DNA of 64,000 bases from Liolophura sinensis. Taxonomy: Eukaryota; Mollusca; Polyplacophora; Chitonida; Chitonidae. The stretch spans positions 17,619,127-17,683,126 of the forward strand of contig NC_088297.1 of NCBI RefSeq assembly GCF_032854445.1, given 5' to 3'. Below, one piece after another: positions 51,784 to 61,740 of this stretch. Every line of letters starts with the position of its first letter. Positions within the stretch are counted from its first letter, which is position 1. The notes under the pieces are model-generated. The model was not told the origin of the DNA and ran no database searches. It saw only the letters and a list, made by a program, of their open reading frames with translations. A program made the translations under genes and the position numbers.

Positions 51784-52752
51784 TCAGTAGCGAGTGTGGC
51801 CACCCTGGGCATCAATGCATGCAAGCACACGCCTCCGTATTGACGTCGTCCGTCGTCGGATGACGTCAGCTGGGGTAACGTTCCATAGGTTTAACAGAGC
51901 TTGCTCAAGTTCCTGTTGGTTAGTTGGAGGAGGCACCAACTGTCTCAAACGGCGGTCAAGGTGATCCCAGAGATGGTCAATGGGGTTCATGTCTGGTGAG
52001 TTGGCTGGCCAGGGCAACACGATGACGTTTGCGGTCTCGAGGTAGTCTGTAAAAATGCGGGCAGTGTGAGGTCTTGCGTTGTCGTGTTGCAAGATCGATC
52101 CTTTTGGCTGTCATTAAAGGAAAGGAACGACGACAGGTCTCAGTACCTCATCAAGGCATCGCTGGCCAGTCAGATTACCTCGCACAATAACCAGCTGCGT
52201 CTTCATTTGGTCACAAATCCCTCCCCAAACCATGACGCCTCCGCCTCCAAACGGATAAACCTCTCTTACGCAGTTTGGCGCGAGACACTCGCCTCTTCGT
52301 CGGAAAACTCGAATTCTGCCATCGTTCCTGAATAGACAGAACCTGCTCTCTTCTGTAAACAGCACTCTCGCCCAGTCACGTCGCTGCCACCGACGTACAA
52401 TACGTGCCCATCGCAATCTGCGTTGACGGTGTAAAAGGGTCAAGGCCATCTTACGGAAGGGGCGGTAAGGTCGTAAACCAGCTGAACGAAGACAACGCAG
52501 TGTTGTCCTGGGGCTGATGACAAGGCCTAGTGCCGTCCCCGCTGTTGACGTCGCCATGACGAATCGGTTTCGGAGGTGGATCTGCCGGATGTAGCGATCT
52601 TCAGCCGCAGTTGTTACCCTCGGTCTTCCCGATCTTGGTCTGTCTTGGGTCTGGCCTGTCTGCTGATAGCGTATCAACAACCTCCTGATGGTGGTTTGGC
52701 TGCAGTTGAACGTTCTTGCAATGTGACGTTGCGAGACTCCCATGGTGGACAT
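51784..52752 (-). pseudogene. Tc1-like transposase, disrupted
   Basis: Starts within MSTMGVSQRHIARTFNCSQT, a paired helix-turn-helix DNA-binding region with DRPRSGRPRVTT (GRPR AT-hook-like). The DDE catalytic domain follows: VLFTEESRFCLFRNDGRIRV, GGGVMVWGGI, ILQHDNARPHTARIF and SPDMNPIDHLWDHLDRR. Two adjacent stops (TAATGA) interrupt the frame between the VVVPFL and QPKGSILQHDN parts without shifting it. The expected triad Asp-Asp-Glu reads Glu-Asp-Asp: GAA in TEES at about 52353-52351 and GAC in PIDHLW near 51980. The enzyme normally cuts and pastes the element at TA sites; this copy is almost certainly inactive. Confidence 0.88.
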
Positions 52753-53041
52753 ACCGATGGCCTGGTCTCGTTACGCTTGCGTAAGTCTTGGCATACTGTT
52801 GGTGTTTTTTCGGTCACTGAATGTCTGCTCTTTCGAGCAAGAGTATTTATGCAACATTACCGCACGTGCATCACGAGCCATGCCTCAAAAGGACGTTTTG
52901 CATGTTATCGCAATTTCACAATTCCAATTGCTGCGTTCGTGACGATGCGTTCTGGTAGAGGAAACGATGCAGTCATACACCATGTCCTGCTTAGAATCAA
53001 ATCCGGAACCTCGCTTTTATTTTTTTTATGACAAAAAATAC

Positions 53042-53069
53042 GGTGAAACCTTTCTTTTGCCTGGTAGTT
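53042..53069 (-). repeat. Tc1-like right TIR
   Basis: Exact reverse complement of 51518-51545; followed by TA. Confidence 0.9.
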
Positions 53070-53079
53070 TACTTTATTA

Positions 53080-53760
53080 TTACCATACAACGAAGAATAT
53101 AGATTGAACCTTATTATATACTTGCATATATATAGTATTTAGCGTACAAGATGCAAAAGTTGCATTTCTTGAAAGAAATCCTCCTTGAAATAACCAGATC
53201 TCCTGTTCCTTAGAAAGCATTATATTAACGTTCTGGCAATGAGACAACCACTGTTGGAATAAATCCCAAAACTGTGTTTTAGCTGAGCAAGCAACAGTAT
53301 TGCGCTCAATACGATGTATCTGGTCACACAAGGTACAGGTATGGTATTCCAAGACTGTTAATGGAAACAAATATCTGTTACAGGGATAAACACAATGTAA
53401 CAGTTTAAACTGCACACACTGAAGTTTGTTATTTACACCAACCTTGTTTGGCAGAGTCGACAATAAATCGTCAGTAACAAGAAAATTATTAGGTATATTC
53501 TTAATATCAACTTTGAGGGAATATTTTTCGACACGGAGCTTGTAGAAAAATTTTGGTTTCATTTTATAGCTATCTAAGCTAGTATCATTTATTTTGTGAC
53601 GTCAAACAACAATTCTAGACTATCTGTATTTCCTGATAATTTATCAGTGAGAAGGATTTTGGTCAAAGCTGTTTTCAGAGATTTCCCAAATTTATAATTT
53701 TCAGTCCAAAGAAATTCGAAATTCATTTGCCAAAACATTCAGTGGTTTAACATTCCCATT
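53080..53760 (-). pseudogene. L1-type LINE, C-terminal end of ORF2
   Basis: Minus-strand frame 53562-53080 reads LQCVQFKLLHCVYPCNRYLF, CTLCDQIHRIERNTVAC and TQFWDLFQQWLSHCQNV, the zf-RVT-like pattern found after RT in L1-type LINEs (Q-F-K-L-L-H-R, paired cysteines, F-W-x(n)-W). Upstream sequence to 53760 is degenerate. RT itself is absent. Confidence 0.65.
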
Positions 53761-53768
53761 TTTTCTGT

Positions 53769-53899
53769 ATTTATTTATTTATTTGATTGGTGTGTTACGT
53801 CGCACTCATGAATATTTCACATATACGATGGCGGCCAGCATTATGGTGGGAGGAAACCGGGCAGAGCCCGGGGGAATCCCACGACCACCGCAGGTTGCT
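53769..53899 (-). mobile_element. RUDI-like SINE, 5'-truncated, in intron 3
   Basis: Tail of ATTT repeats to ccgcaggttgct; close to consensus. Confidence 0.85.
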
Positions 53900-54244
53900 C
53901 TCAACCTTATCTCTACCCATATTCCATATGAATTTATACAGTTTACTGTTAACCTGTTTACAATACTTCTTTTGTCAACAAATCATACTAGCCAGGTAAA
54001 CTAATCGTGATATACCCTCGGACTTTGAAATAAGGATTTCCCCAGAAAAAAGGTAAACCTCGGCAAGACCATATTTGTAGTTGTGTCCTGAATTTCTTAA
54101 TATTTGGAAATAAATTTTCCTTCTGCACTCCATTGTAGTCTAGGGAAAATTTAATTCTAAGATAAACGATTTCCTTAACAATGGGTAAGCAATACTTATT
54201 GCTTCATCAGAAGAAGTAAATATAAATGCTCTTTCCATTTTCAG

Positions 54245-54448
54245 GTGCCACGCCATTCTTGATAGGCGTACTGAACGGACTTGCCACGTTCTCCCAGTTT
54301 ATATCTTTTCTCGTTGCAACGAAGATGATTGACGTGTGCGGCCACGCCCTCGTCATTGTAGCAGATCTGGTTAGCCAAGTGGGCCGATTTCTAGCCTTTG
54401 CTTTGATATCCAACCCAGACTACATCCTCCCTTTACTAGCTGTTGAAG
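54245..54448 (+). CDS. MFSD6-like transporter, exon 4
   Basis: GT completes the glycine begun in exon 3, then ATPFLIGVLNGLATFSQFIS, ALVIVADLVSQVGRFLAFAL and SNPDYILPLLAVE (helices 8-10). Donor gaag|gtaatt at 54449, leaving phase 1. The G-A/T-P-x-L-x-G start of helix 8 is characteristic of MFS_1-like proteins. Confidence 0.88.
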
Positions 54449-55417
54449 GTAATTTGTAGTTGCCATTTTAGTTCCATCCATGAAGTATCGCCTACATAGA
54501 TGAAGTCCAGGTTTATCCAGACACATAGCTGATCACCGTCGTTTATTTAGTCATGGATTTCATTGGTGTTTTACAGCGTACACCAGAATATTTCACTTAT
54601 ACGATTGAGGCCAGAAATATGGTGAAAGCAAAACGGACAGAACCCAAGAGAAACCCACGACCATCTGTAGGTTGCCGCCACATCTTCCCATGTACGACCG
54701 GAGAGGAAGCCAGCATGAACTAGACTTGAACTCACAGCGATTGCATTGGTGAGAGGCGCCTGCGTCATTCTGCTTCCCTACCACGCTAACCACCAGGCCA
54801 CGGGAGGGCCCCTGACCACCGTCACAAACACACTGTATTCTCCACGGGTATAGATAAATAAAATAGAAGCGCCGTTTAAAAAACAGGTCTGTAGTCTCTG
54901 AATTTGTATTTGAATTGTCTACCCATGTAACGTAACATCTTTTGGACCCCGCTTACACTGCTTGTGGAGCTTTGCTGAAATTAAGCGACTCTTTTGTCTA
55001 TTGCACGTGGAAAAGGTTGTCAGTAACGTCCCAAAGTTCGTTGACCTGGCCTGGGAATTCCGGTTTCCTTCATTCCTTCGCGTGTAAAAATCCTGAAAAT
55101 TCTTTGAAACATTCTTTAGCAGGCTATAGCGTTAAACAACAGCCAAATAAGTAAACGATTCCAACCGGTAGCCTCGAGGCTGTATACATTCCAATATATT
55201 AAGTCTTTTATATCTACGCATGCAGTCCACATGAACACTCTTGGTTATGTATTCATTTCCCTCTAGTGTAGGTGATAAGTTGAATGTGTCTTATAAAAAT
55301 TTTTTACTTGGGGAAACTCTACAAACGATAGGGCATTTGTTGTTTATATCTTATTCAGCGAGACCTTCATCATAATCCTTTACGTCATCCCAGTTGTTAT
55401 TGTTGTTTTTATTACAG
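54449..55417 (+). other. MFS gene intron 4
   Basis: gtaattt donor, tttttattacag acceptor; carries a full-length SINE. Confidence 0.8.
54541..54811 (-). mobile_element. RUDI-like tRNA-SINE, full length, in intron 4
   Basis: Head to tail complete but diverged. CTGATCACCGTC at 54529-54540 and CTGACCACCGTC at 54812-54823 form a target duplication with one change, indicating age. Confidence 0.85.
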
Positions 55418-55677
55418 GACTGATGTTTGGCGGCTCGTGGAGTGCCACAGCTACTTACCTAAGTAACCAAGTACCGGAAGGGAGTCAGACGGAAGTGCAA
55501 GGTGTCTTTCAGACGGTGCACACCACTGGCAAGGCAGTCGGCTTTCTCTTTAGCGGTTATCTGACTCAAGCACTGGGGGCACCGGCCATGTTCACTATCT
55601 TCACTGCTGTTGCCTGTGGGGCATTAATTCTTTTTATCAGTGCTCACATCGTGAAAACGGAACGAAGAGTGTTGTGA
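55418..55677 (+). CDS. MFSD6-like transporter, exon 5 (terminal)
   Basis: GA completes glycine, then LMFGGSWSATATYLSNQVPE (the A-A/T-x-Y-x-S signature of helix 10-11 in this family), TGKAVGFLFSGYLTQALGAP and FTIFTAVACGALILFISAHI (helices 11-12). Short cytoplasmic tail VKTERRVL and TGA at 55675-55677. No clear AATAAA within 150 bp downstream. Confidence 0.88.
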
Positions 55678-57329
55678 TTATCGGATAATTCAAGAATTTT
55701 CATGGAAACGTGTTTTTGTATTCCAAAATGAACGCATCTAAATCTTCAAGGAATGATTGAATGAATGTTTTGGGGTTTACGTCAGACCGCATATTTTTAC
55801 CTCAATACACGAGGTTTGATTGGATAATTCCAGTAAAAAGTAAATATAATAAGGATATTCATTAAAATTACTGTATTTGAAATACGACTTCCTTCTGACG
55901 TCTTATGTGTGTGTCCTTCATATACGACCAAGATTGTTTGTAGCGCAGTTTTCTTGTAAACACCCCAGATGTATTCATTGCATTTATTGTATGTCAAATC
56001 ATGTCATTTAGAGTCATTTGTTGAAAATATTAATTTGACAACAGAGGTTGTTCGTGACATCTCGGTTTGCCGTAGTCCTTTGACAAGCCTTTCTTGGTTG
56101 CATTTTAAGGAGAACAAACAGATTGATGGCTTTCATAGCGATAGAGTTAAGCCCCTTCCTTAAAGTTAGCTCCCGTCTGTGAACGAGAGCTCTTAAGGCT
56201 TGGAAGTCCATTGATTCAGATAATTAGGGCAGGCGCTCTTTGGCAGACGGGACGTTCCGTCAGTAACTTGGTCTAAGGGTGAATTTCTAATATGCTTCAG
56301 AGATAATTTGTCTTCCAGCAATATATGGTGTAAACGTACAAGGAGTACCATTAAAGTACCATTAATGTCTTTCGAGGACATCTATGTGAAATTCCACAAT
56401 TGCTGGATATAAAGGAAACCACAGTCTCTCCAGATGGTACATCTTATCTGGACCTCTATGTCTGCAAAGACCAAACTGGTTTCGTTTCTTGCAAACTTTA
56501 CAGAGAGATAGTTTTAATTTTTACAATGAAAATTTTCTTTACTTGAACAGCAATATCCCGAAGGCTTTCGCATTTGACGATTTCAATTAACGTCACAAGC
56601 TATTACTGAAAAACTAATACATCAAAGTCATTCCATTCACTCTAAGTTTCTTAAGTTGTACAATGAGTATAATCCAGAATCTCCAGCACTCTGCTTTATG
56701 ATTGTGTCTAACTGATAGGCTACCATGGTGCATGTAGACGGTTTGAATACTGATTTCTGTCCTTCACGCAGAACACACCTAGCGTCTTTCCAACATCACT
56801 GAAAACTGCTGGCTGCTTTTCTTTTTGTGATTCCGTCCTAATTTCGTGCTTTGCAAACTTTCATAGTTTTTTGGTGATAGGTGTTAAAGGTCGTTTTGAG
56901 AATTGGCCTTGCCATATTGACCTGGAACGTCCTTACTGATTGACAGCTGGTATATGAATGTCTATTTTGACACATAGATATAAATCTTTAGGTCACAGGT
57001 GGAAAAATTTCTCAATGACTAGCCACAGGTGGATGGTTTACATCTGACACTCTTGCTTCCTCACCTAAAAAGCTGACGTTCAGCGTCCATCGTACAGGTG
57101 AAAAAATTACCAGCATCGTGCTAGGGAGCAATTCAATAGATAAATCAACCAACAAAATAGTACATGTACACGACGTTTAGGTCTTCATTGGTAAGCGCAT
57201 AAGCGCGTAGGAGAGTTCTGGACACAATCCCAAGGTCATGACCTGGAGAAGCCGACGATGGAATTGGGTTGCGAAGCAGAAAACTACACTTACAAAAGGC
57301 ATAAACTACACTTACTCTCTGCTAGGTGT
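55678..57329. other. No gene recognised
   Basis: 3' flank of the MFS gene. gattgaatgaatgttttggg (about 55755) resembles the 3' tail of SINE family B. Otherwise unassigned. Confidence 0.5.
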
Positions 57330-58150
57330 GGCAGTTCGCTTTCGGATTCGCTCTCAGACGAGCGAATCCCTCGTCCGATGATAAAGTATGGAAAGGTAAG
57401 ATTAACAGTAATTACCGCCTGTTCTGAATATTCTTTATATAACCATGAAGCCGGAGCAATATCACTGTAATCAGATGGATGAATCCTTCGTGCGACGCTA
57501 AACTATGGTTAGGTAAGATTCACAGCAACTACGGCTCGTTCTAAATACACTTTTATAACCATGGAATCGGAGCCTTATCGCTACTCATCCGATGCTAAAG
57601 TATGGACAGGCTTTATTTGAATACTTTGTTTAACCATTTCAACCGGGTACATATCACTGCCATGAGACCAACGAATCTCTCATCCGATGCTAAAGTATGG
57701 ACAGGCTTTATTTGAATACTTTGTTTAACCATTTTAACCGGAGACATATCACTGTCATGAGACCAGCGAATCCCTCATCCGGTGCTAAAATATGGACAGG
57801 CTTTATTTGAATACTCTATTTAACCTTTTCAACATATCATTGTCGTGAGACCAACGAATCGCTCATCTGATGCTGAAGTATAGACAGGCTTTATTTGAAT
57901 ACTCTATTTAACCATTTCAACGGGGTACATATCCCTCACCGGGTGTTAAAGTATGGATATGTTAGATTCACAGTAATTATGGCTTGATTTCATTATTCCT
58001 TCTATAATTGTTCAACACGAACAATATCACTGCTCTCAGACAAGCGAATCTTTCCCCAGAGGTTAAAGTATAGATATAGATGACCTATGTTAGATTCACG
58101 ATAACTGCGGCTTGATTTGAATACTCGTTTATCATCCATTCCGACTATAA
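57330..58150 (+). repeat. Tandem array, about seven diverged units of 100-120 bp
   Basis: Each unit contains variants of cgaatccctcatccgatgct, aaagtatggacaggctttat, tttgaatactttgtttaacc and atatcactgtcatgagacca. The middle units (57590-57900) are most alike; the outer ones carry ggtaagattcacagtaatta instead. Confidence 0.8.
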
Positions 58151-58419
58151 TGAATTAATATTGCTTAGTATTATTACTAATAATAACATTAGATTCTTAG
58201 TTCAAGCTGTTACACGTTACATCGGCTTTGGTTGTGAGTTTGGAGGTTTGTTATTTAGCCACACATCCTAAAACCAGTGACAATCATTGTAACAGTAGAC
58301 AATGGCTGGGTTTTGTAGATAGACTAACTTTGGCGGTGCTGACTTAATTTCTGTGTTATATCTGAATTTAGGAATAAAAGTCCGGATGTAGTTTACCTTG
58401 TTCTGAATATTTAAGCGGA

Positions 58420-58668
58420 TTTATTTATTTATTTATTTGATTGGTGTTTTACGCCGTACTCAAGAATATTTCACTTATACGACGGCGGCCAGCATTATGG
58501 TGGGAAGAAACCGGGCATCCGCAGGTTGGTGGCAGACATTCCCACGTACGACCCGAAGAGGAAGCCAGCATGAGTTGGACTTGAACTCACAGCCACCGCA
58601 TTGGTGAGAGACTTCTGGGTCATTAAGCTGCGCTAGCGCGCTAACCAACTGAGCCAGAGAAGACTCCG
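58420..58668 (-). mobile_element. RUDI-like tRNA-SINE, full length with internal deletion
   Basis: Complete head (gcgctaaccaactgagccag on the plus strand) and tail; about 25 bp are missing in the core between accgggca and tccgcagg. Confidence 0.88.
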
Positions 58669-58689
58669 TGAAGCATAAAGTTGTGCCTG

Positions 58690-59060
58690 CATGTATATAG
58701 CAGGTTGACTAAATTTGGCAGTGCCGGCTACAATTATGTGCACAATCCCAACCTCTGGTGATAATTTTTCTTAACATTAGACCAAAGATCTATGTCTATG
58801 TTGTGGACACATTAATTCTGGCTTCATTGTGGTGTAAAATCCCATCCTCTTACTGAAAAAAACCTTGATGTAGATGATGTATTTTTCTTAACATTAAACA
58901 ACATTTTGACACGTACTAATTTTAACAGTGCTGGTTTCGGTTTGGTGTACAGTCCAAACCTCTGATGAAAAACTTTGATTTAGATGATGTTCATCTTAAC
59001 ATTAAACTACAATTTTATGTGTATATTGTAGACGAAAAAGATATTGGTAGTGCTCAACGG
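58690..59060 (+). repeat. Diverged tandem repeat, about 115-bp units
   Basis: ttcttaacattaaac-type blocks recur at about 58770, 58884 and 58993, each preceded by a cctctgatgaaaaacttga-like stretch. Confidence 0.55.
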
Positions 59061-59161
59061 GTTCAGTTTGAAAAAAAAAAACAAAAAAAAAAAAAACGTC
59101 TGCATATATACACGGTTCAGCTAGATGTACTTCATAAAGTACGAATACGTTAATATCACTT

Positions 59162-59297
59162 TAATTTATTTATTTGCTTGGTGTTTTACGTCGTACTCAA
59201 GAATATTTCACACATGCTGACGGATTGACGTGCAACAGTTTCGCCTATCTGTGATCTCACCGCGACCGCATTGGTGAGAAGCTTCGAGATCACTGCC
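59162..59297 (-). repeat. SINE, recombinant subfamily
   Basis: RUDI-like tail (ttggtgttttacgtcgtact, caagaatatttcaca) joined directly to gattgacgtgcaacagtttc, gcctatctgtg and the B-box side (gcattggtgagaagct). The same inserted segment occurs at 61505-61555. Confidence 0.65.
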
Positions 59298-59487
59298 TAC
59301 GATAACCCCTGGATATGGCTTTCGTTAGCATTCAAACAAATAAATGACGTGGTTAATGTTTAAATTCCGAATGTACTTCGTACCCGAAAGGTATGTGGAA
59401 TCTTAAGTGATTTGATACTAAGGTGTAATAGTTTAAAATGAGCTATTAGTCGTCCGCTTCTGTATATGGTGACATTTCCTTACTCTA

Positions 59488-59830
59488 TAGTTATAAACAC
59501 TTACAAGTAGCTGAGAGTAATGTTCAGCTATGAACAGTTATAAACACTTACATGTAGCTGAGAGTAATGTTAAGCTATGAACAGTTATAAACACTTACAT
59601 GTAGCTGAGAATAATGTTCAGCTATGATCAGTTATAAACACTTACATGTATCTGAGAGTAATGTTCAGCTATGAACAGTTATAAACACTTACATGTAGCT
59701 GAGAGTAATGTTCAGCTATGAACAGTTATAAACACTTACATGTAGCTGAGAATAATGTTCAGCTATGAACAGTTATAAACACTTACAAGTAGCTGAGAAT
59801 AATGTTCAGCTATGAACAGTTATAAACAAT
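59488..59830 (+). repeat. Minisatellite, seven 47-bp units
   Basis: agttataaacacttacatgt, agctgagagtaatgttcagc, tatgaac repeats seven times with only a few substitutions, then a partial unit. Young array. Confidence 0.93.
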
Positions 59831-60140
59831 ATTAACTCTAATTGTTAATCCTCTCTAAATATAGATATATTTATTCCTTAGTTGATTAGATTACATTAAA
59901 TTTAACTTTTTTCTTCAATTCTTTCTAATTCTTTTAACTTAAGTCATTTTTTAAAATCTTTCTGTTTTTTAAAGTGCCTAATCCTGTTTAAATCTTTATG
60001 ATTTGTTTTTCCTCATACAATGTTCCGGGACACATGAGATAAAAAATAATATCATCTCCGCGTAAGTTTAAACAACAGCTAAAACAATGATAGTTGTGTG
60101 AACAAGGTTTTGTTACTTACTTCCTCGCATTTATCCACAG
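59831..60140. other. No gene recognised
   Basis: T-rich spacer. Confidence 0.5.
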
Positions 60141-60339
60141 GGGTCGCTGTGAATTCAAGACCAGCTCATGCTGGTTTCCTTTCCGGCCTTGCGTGGGAAG
60201 GTCTTCCAGCAACCTGCGGATGGTCGTGGTTTCACCCGGGCTCTGCCCGGTTTCCTTTCACCATAATGCTGGCCGCCGTCGTATAAGTAAAATATTCTTC
60301 AGTACAGCTTAAAACACCAATCAAATAAATAAATAAATG
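60141..60339 (+). mobile_element. RUDI-like SINE, 5'-truncated
   Basis: Begins just before the B box (ggtcgctgtgaattcaagac), core and tail intact. A short duplicated tatccac (60132-60138 and about 60340-60346) may be the target site. Confidence 0.85.
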
Positions 60340-60877
60340 TATCCACCAGTTTATCAGAGGAGAGCTTCTTGCGGCTGTTGAAGATGATGATCGTCTCCAG
60401 TATGATTTCAGGTATTTTGTAACTTTCTTACTCATACATGCGCGTGTAAGTATTGTGAATACGGATCAATAGACAATCACATACCAGTCGTCAACCAAAA
60501 TGAACGTTTCAGGTCAATAATCGCAAGGCCAATTCCCAAAACAAGGTTCAACACAAATCATCAAAGGACTAAGGCAGCATATAAAGTACGAAATTAAGAC
60601 GAATTCATGCGAAGAGAAGCTATCAACGGTTTTCAGTGATGATGGAAAGACGCAAGGAATGTTGTATGCAAATTTATGAAATCAGTATTCAAGTCATGTA
60701 CCATGCTAGTTTAGAAGTTGTCAAAATATGGTTCTCACTTGTGCTTTAGTGCAATAGTTTTACCTATCTGTGTGCTGAGTGTCTTTGGTGTTTGTCCATT
60801 TATTGATTGTTGTATCATTTATTGATTTATGATTACTGATTAACACCGCTTTAAAAAGTTCTCACTTATCGTATGAC
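60340..60877. other. No gene recognised
   Basis: Spacer; no supported feature. Confidence 0.5.
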
Positions 60878-61018
60878 AGGGGAACCTGGTTTAAACCACT
60901 GCTCTTTGTCAGTTACCTGACAAAACTGTTGACTTGAGGCCTCGACCAAACCAGCAGTAGTTGGATTCGAACCGTGTCCTTATTGATCATTGCCTTTAAT
61001 CGGTTGACCCAGGAGATC
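60878..61018 (-). repeat. tRNA-headed SINE fragment, other family (D)
   Basis: On the minus strand a tRNA-like head begins gatctcctgggtcaaccgat and carries B-box-like cacggttcgaatcc (about 60977-60964). The body (ggggaacctggtttaaacca on the plus strand) differs from families A-C. Confidence 0.45.
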
Positions 61019-61206
61019 TTAAATTACAATTAACATTAATTAATCAAATTAACATTTTGTTTCTACTTTTCAATAAGCTGTGGCGTTGAAATTTGTGCGT
61101 CAGAAATTCGTATACCAACCGTAAATCAAAATGGACGTTCCGCGGCAATTCCAAAAACAAGGTTAACAAACAAACGACTGATGAACGAAGAAAGAATATG
61201 GACTAA

Positions 61207-61219
61207 AATATTTATTTTT

Positions 61220-61262
<43 letters not shown>

Positions 61263-61430
61263 TTTGATCGGTCTTTTACGCCGTACTCAAGAATATTTCA
61301 CCTATACGACGGCAGTCAGCAATATGGCGGGAGGAAACCGGGCAGAGCCCGGCGAAACCCACGACCAGCCGCAGGTTGCTTCCAGACTTTCCCACGTACG
61401 GCTCGAGAGGAAGGCAGCCAACACCAATTA
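61207..61430 (-). mobile_element. RUDI-like SINE with long (ATTT)n tail
   Basis: About 50 bp of ATTT repeats, then the standard 3' half to ccgcaggttgct; the 5' half is cut short near 61430. Confidence 0.82.
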
Positions 61431-61446
61431 AAAGTGTTGACTTGTT

Positions 61447-61740
61447 TCTCTTTTATTTGATCGGTGTTTTACGCCGGTTGCTGGCAAACCTTCCCACGCC
61501 CGGGGGATTGACGTGCAGCAGTTTCACCTATCTGTGTGCTGAGAACTCACCGCAACCACATTGGTAAGTTCTCAGTACGGCTGGAGAGGAAGGCAGTCAA
61601 CACCACTTTAAAATGTTTAAACTGGTGTTGGTACGGCCAGAGAGGATGTCAGCATGAGCTGACTTCAACTCACAACGACCACATTTTTGAGATGCCCCTG
61701 TGTCATTGCGCGCCCTGACTTGTTAAACACCTCGGCCTCG
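61447..61740 (-). repeat. Rearranged SINE cluster
   Basis: Tail-like ttatttgatcggtgttttac runs straight into cggttgctggcaaaccttcc, then gattgacgtgcagcagtttc and two B-box-side segments (about 61550 and 61660). At least two copies of the recombinant subfamily are joined here. Confidence 0.6.

Larger units (their letters stand above)
51518..53069 (-). mobile_element. Tc1-like DNA transposon, complete, 1552 bp
   Basis: Perfect 28-bp terminal inverted repeats (51518-51545 and 53042-53069; outer end AACTACCAGGCAAAAGAAAG) are each flanked by TA (51516-51517, 53070-53071), the Tc1/mariner target. The transposase lies between them on the minus strand. It interrupts LINE-derived sequence inside MFS intron 3. 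Identical TIRs suggest a fairly recent insertion, yet the transposase is broken. Confidence 0.9.
49380..54244 (+). other. MFS gene intron 3 (4.9 kb, transposon-rich)
   Basis: gtaatag donor and ttccattttcag acceptor. Contains SINE pieces, an unclassified repeat, a complete Tc1-like transposon and LINE remains. Confidence 0.8.
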
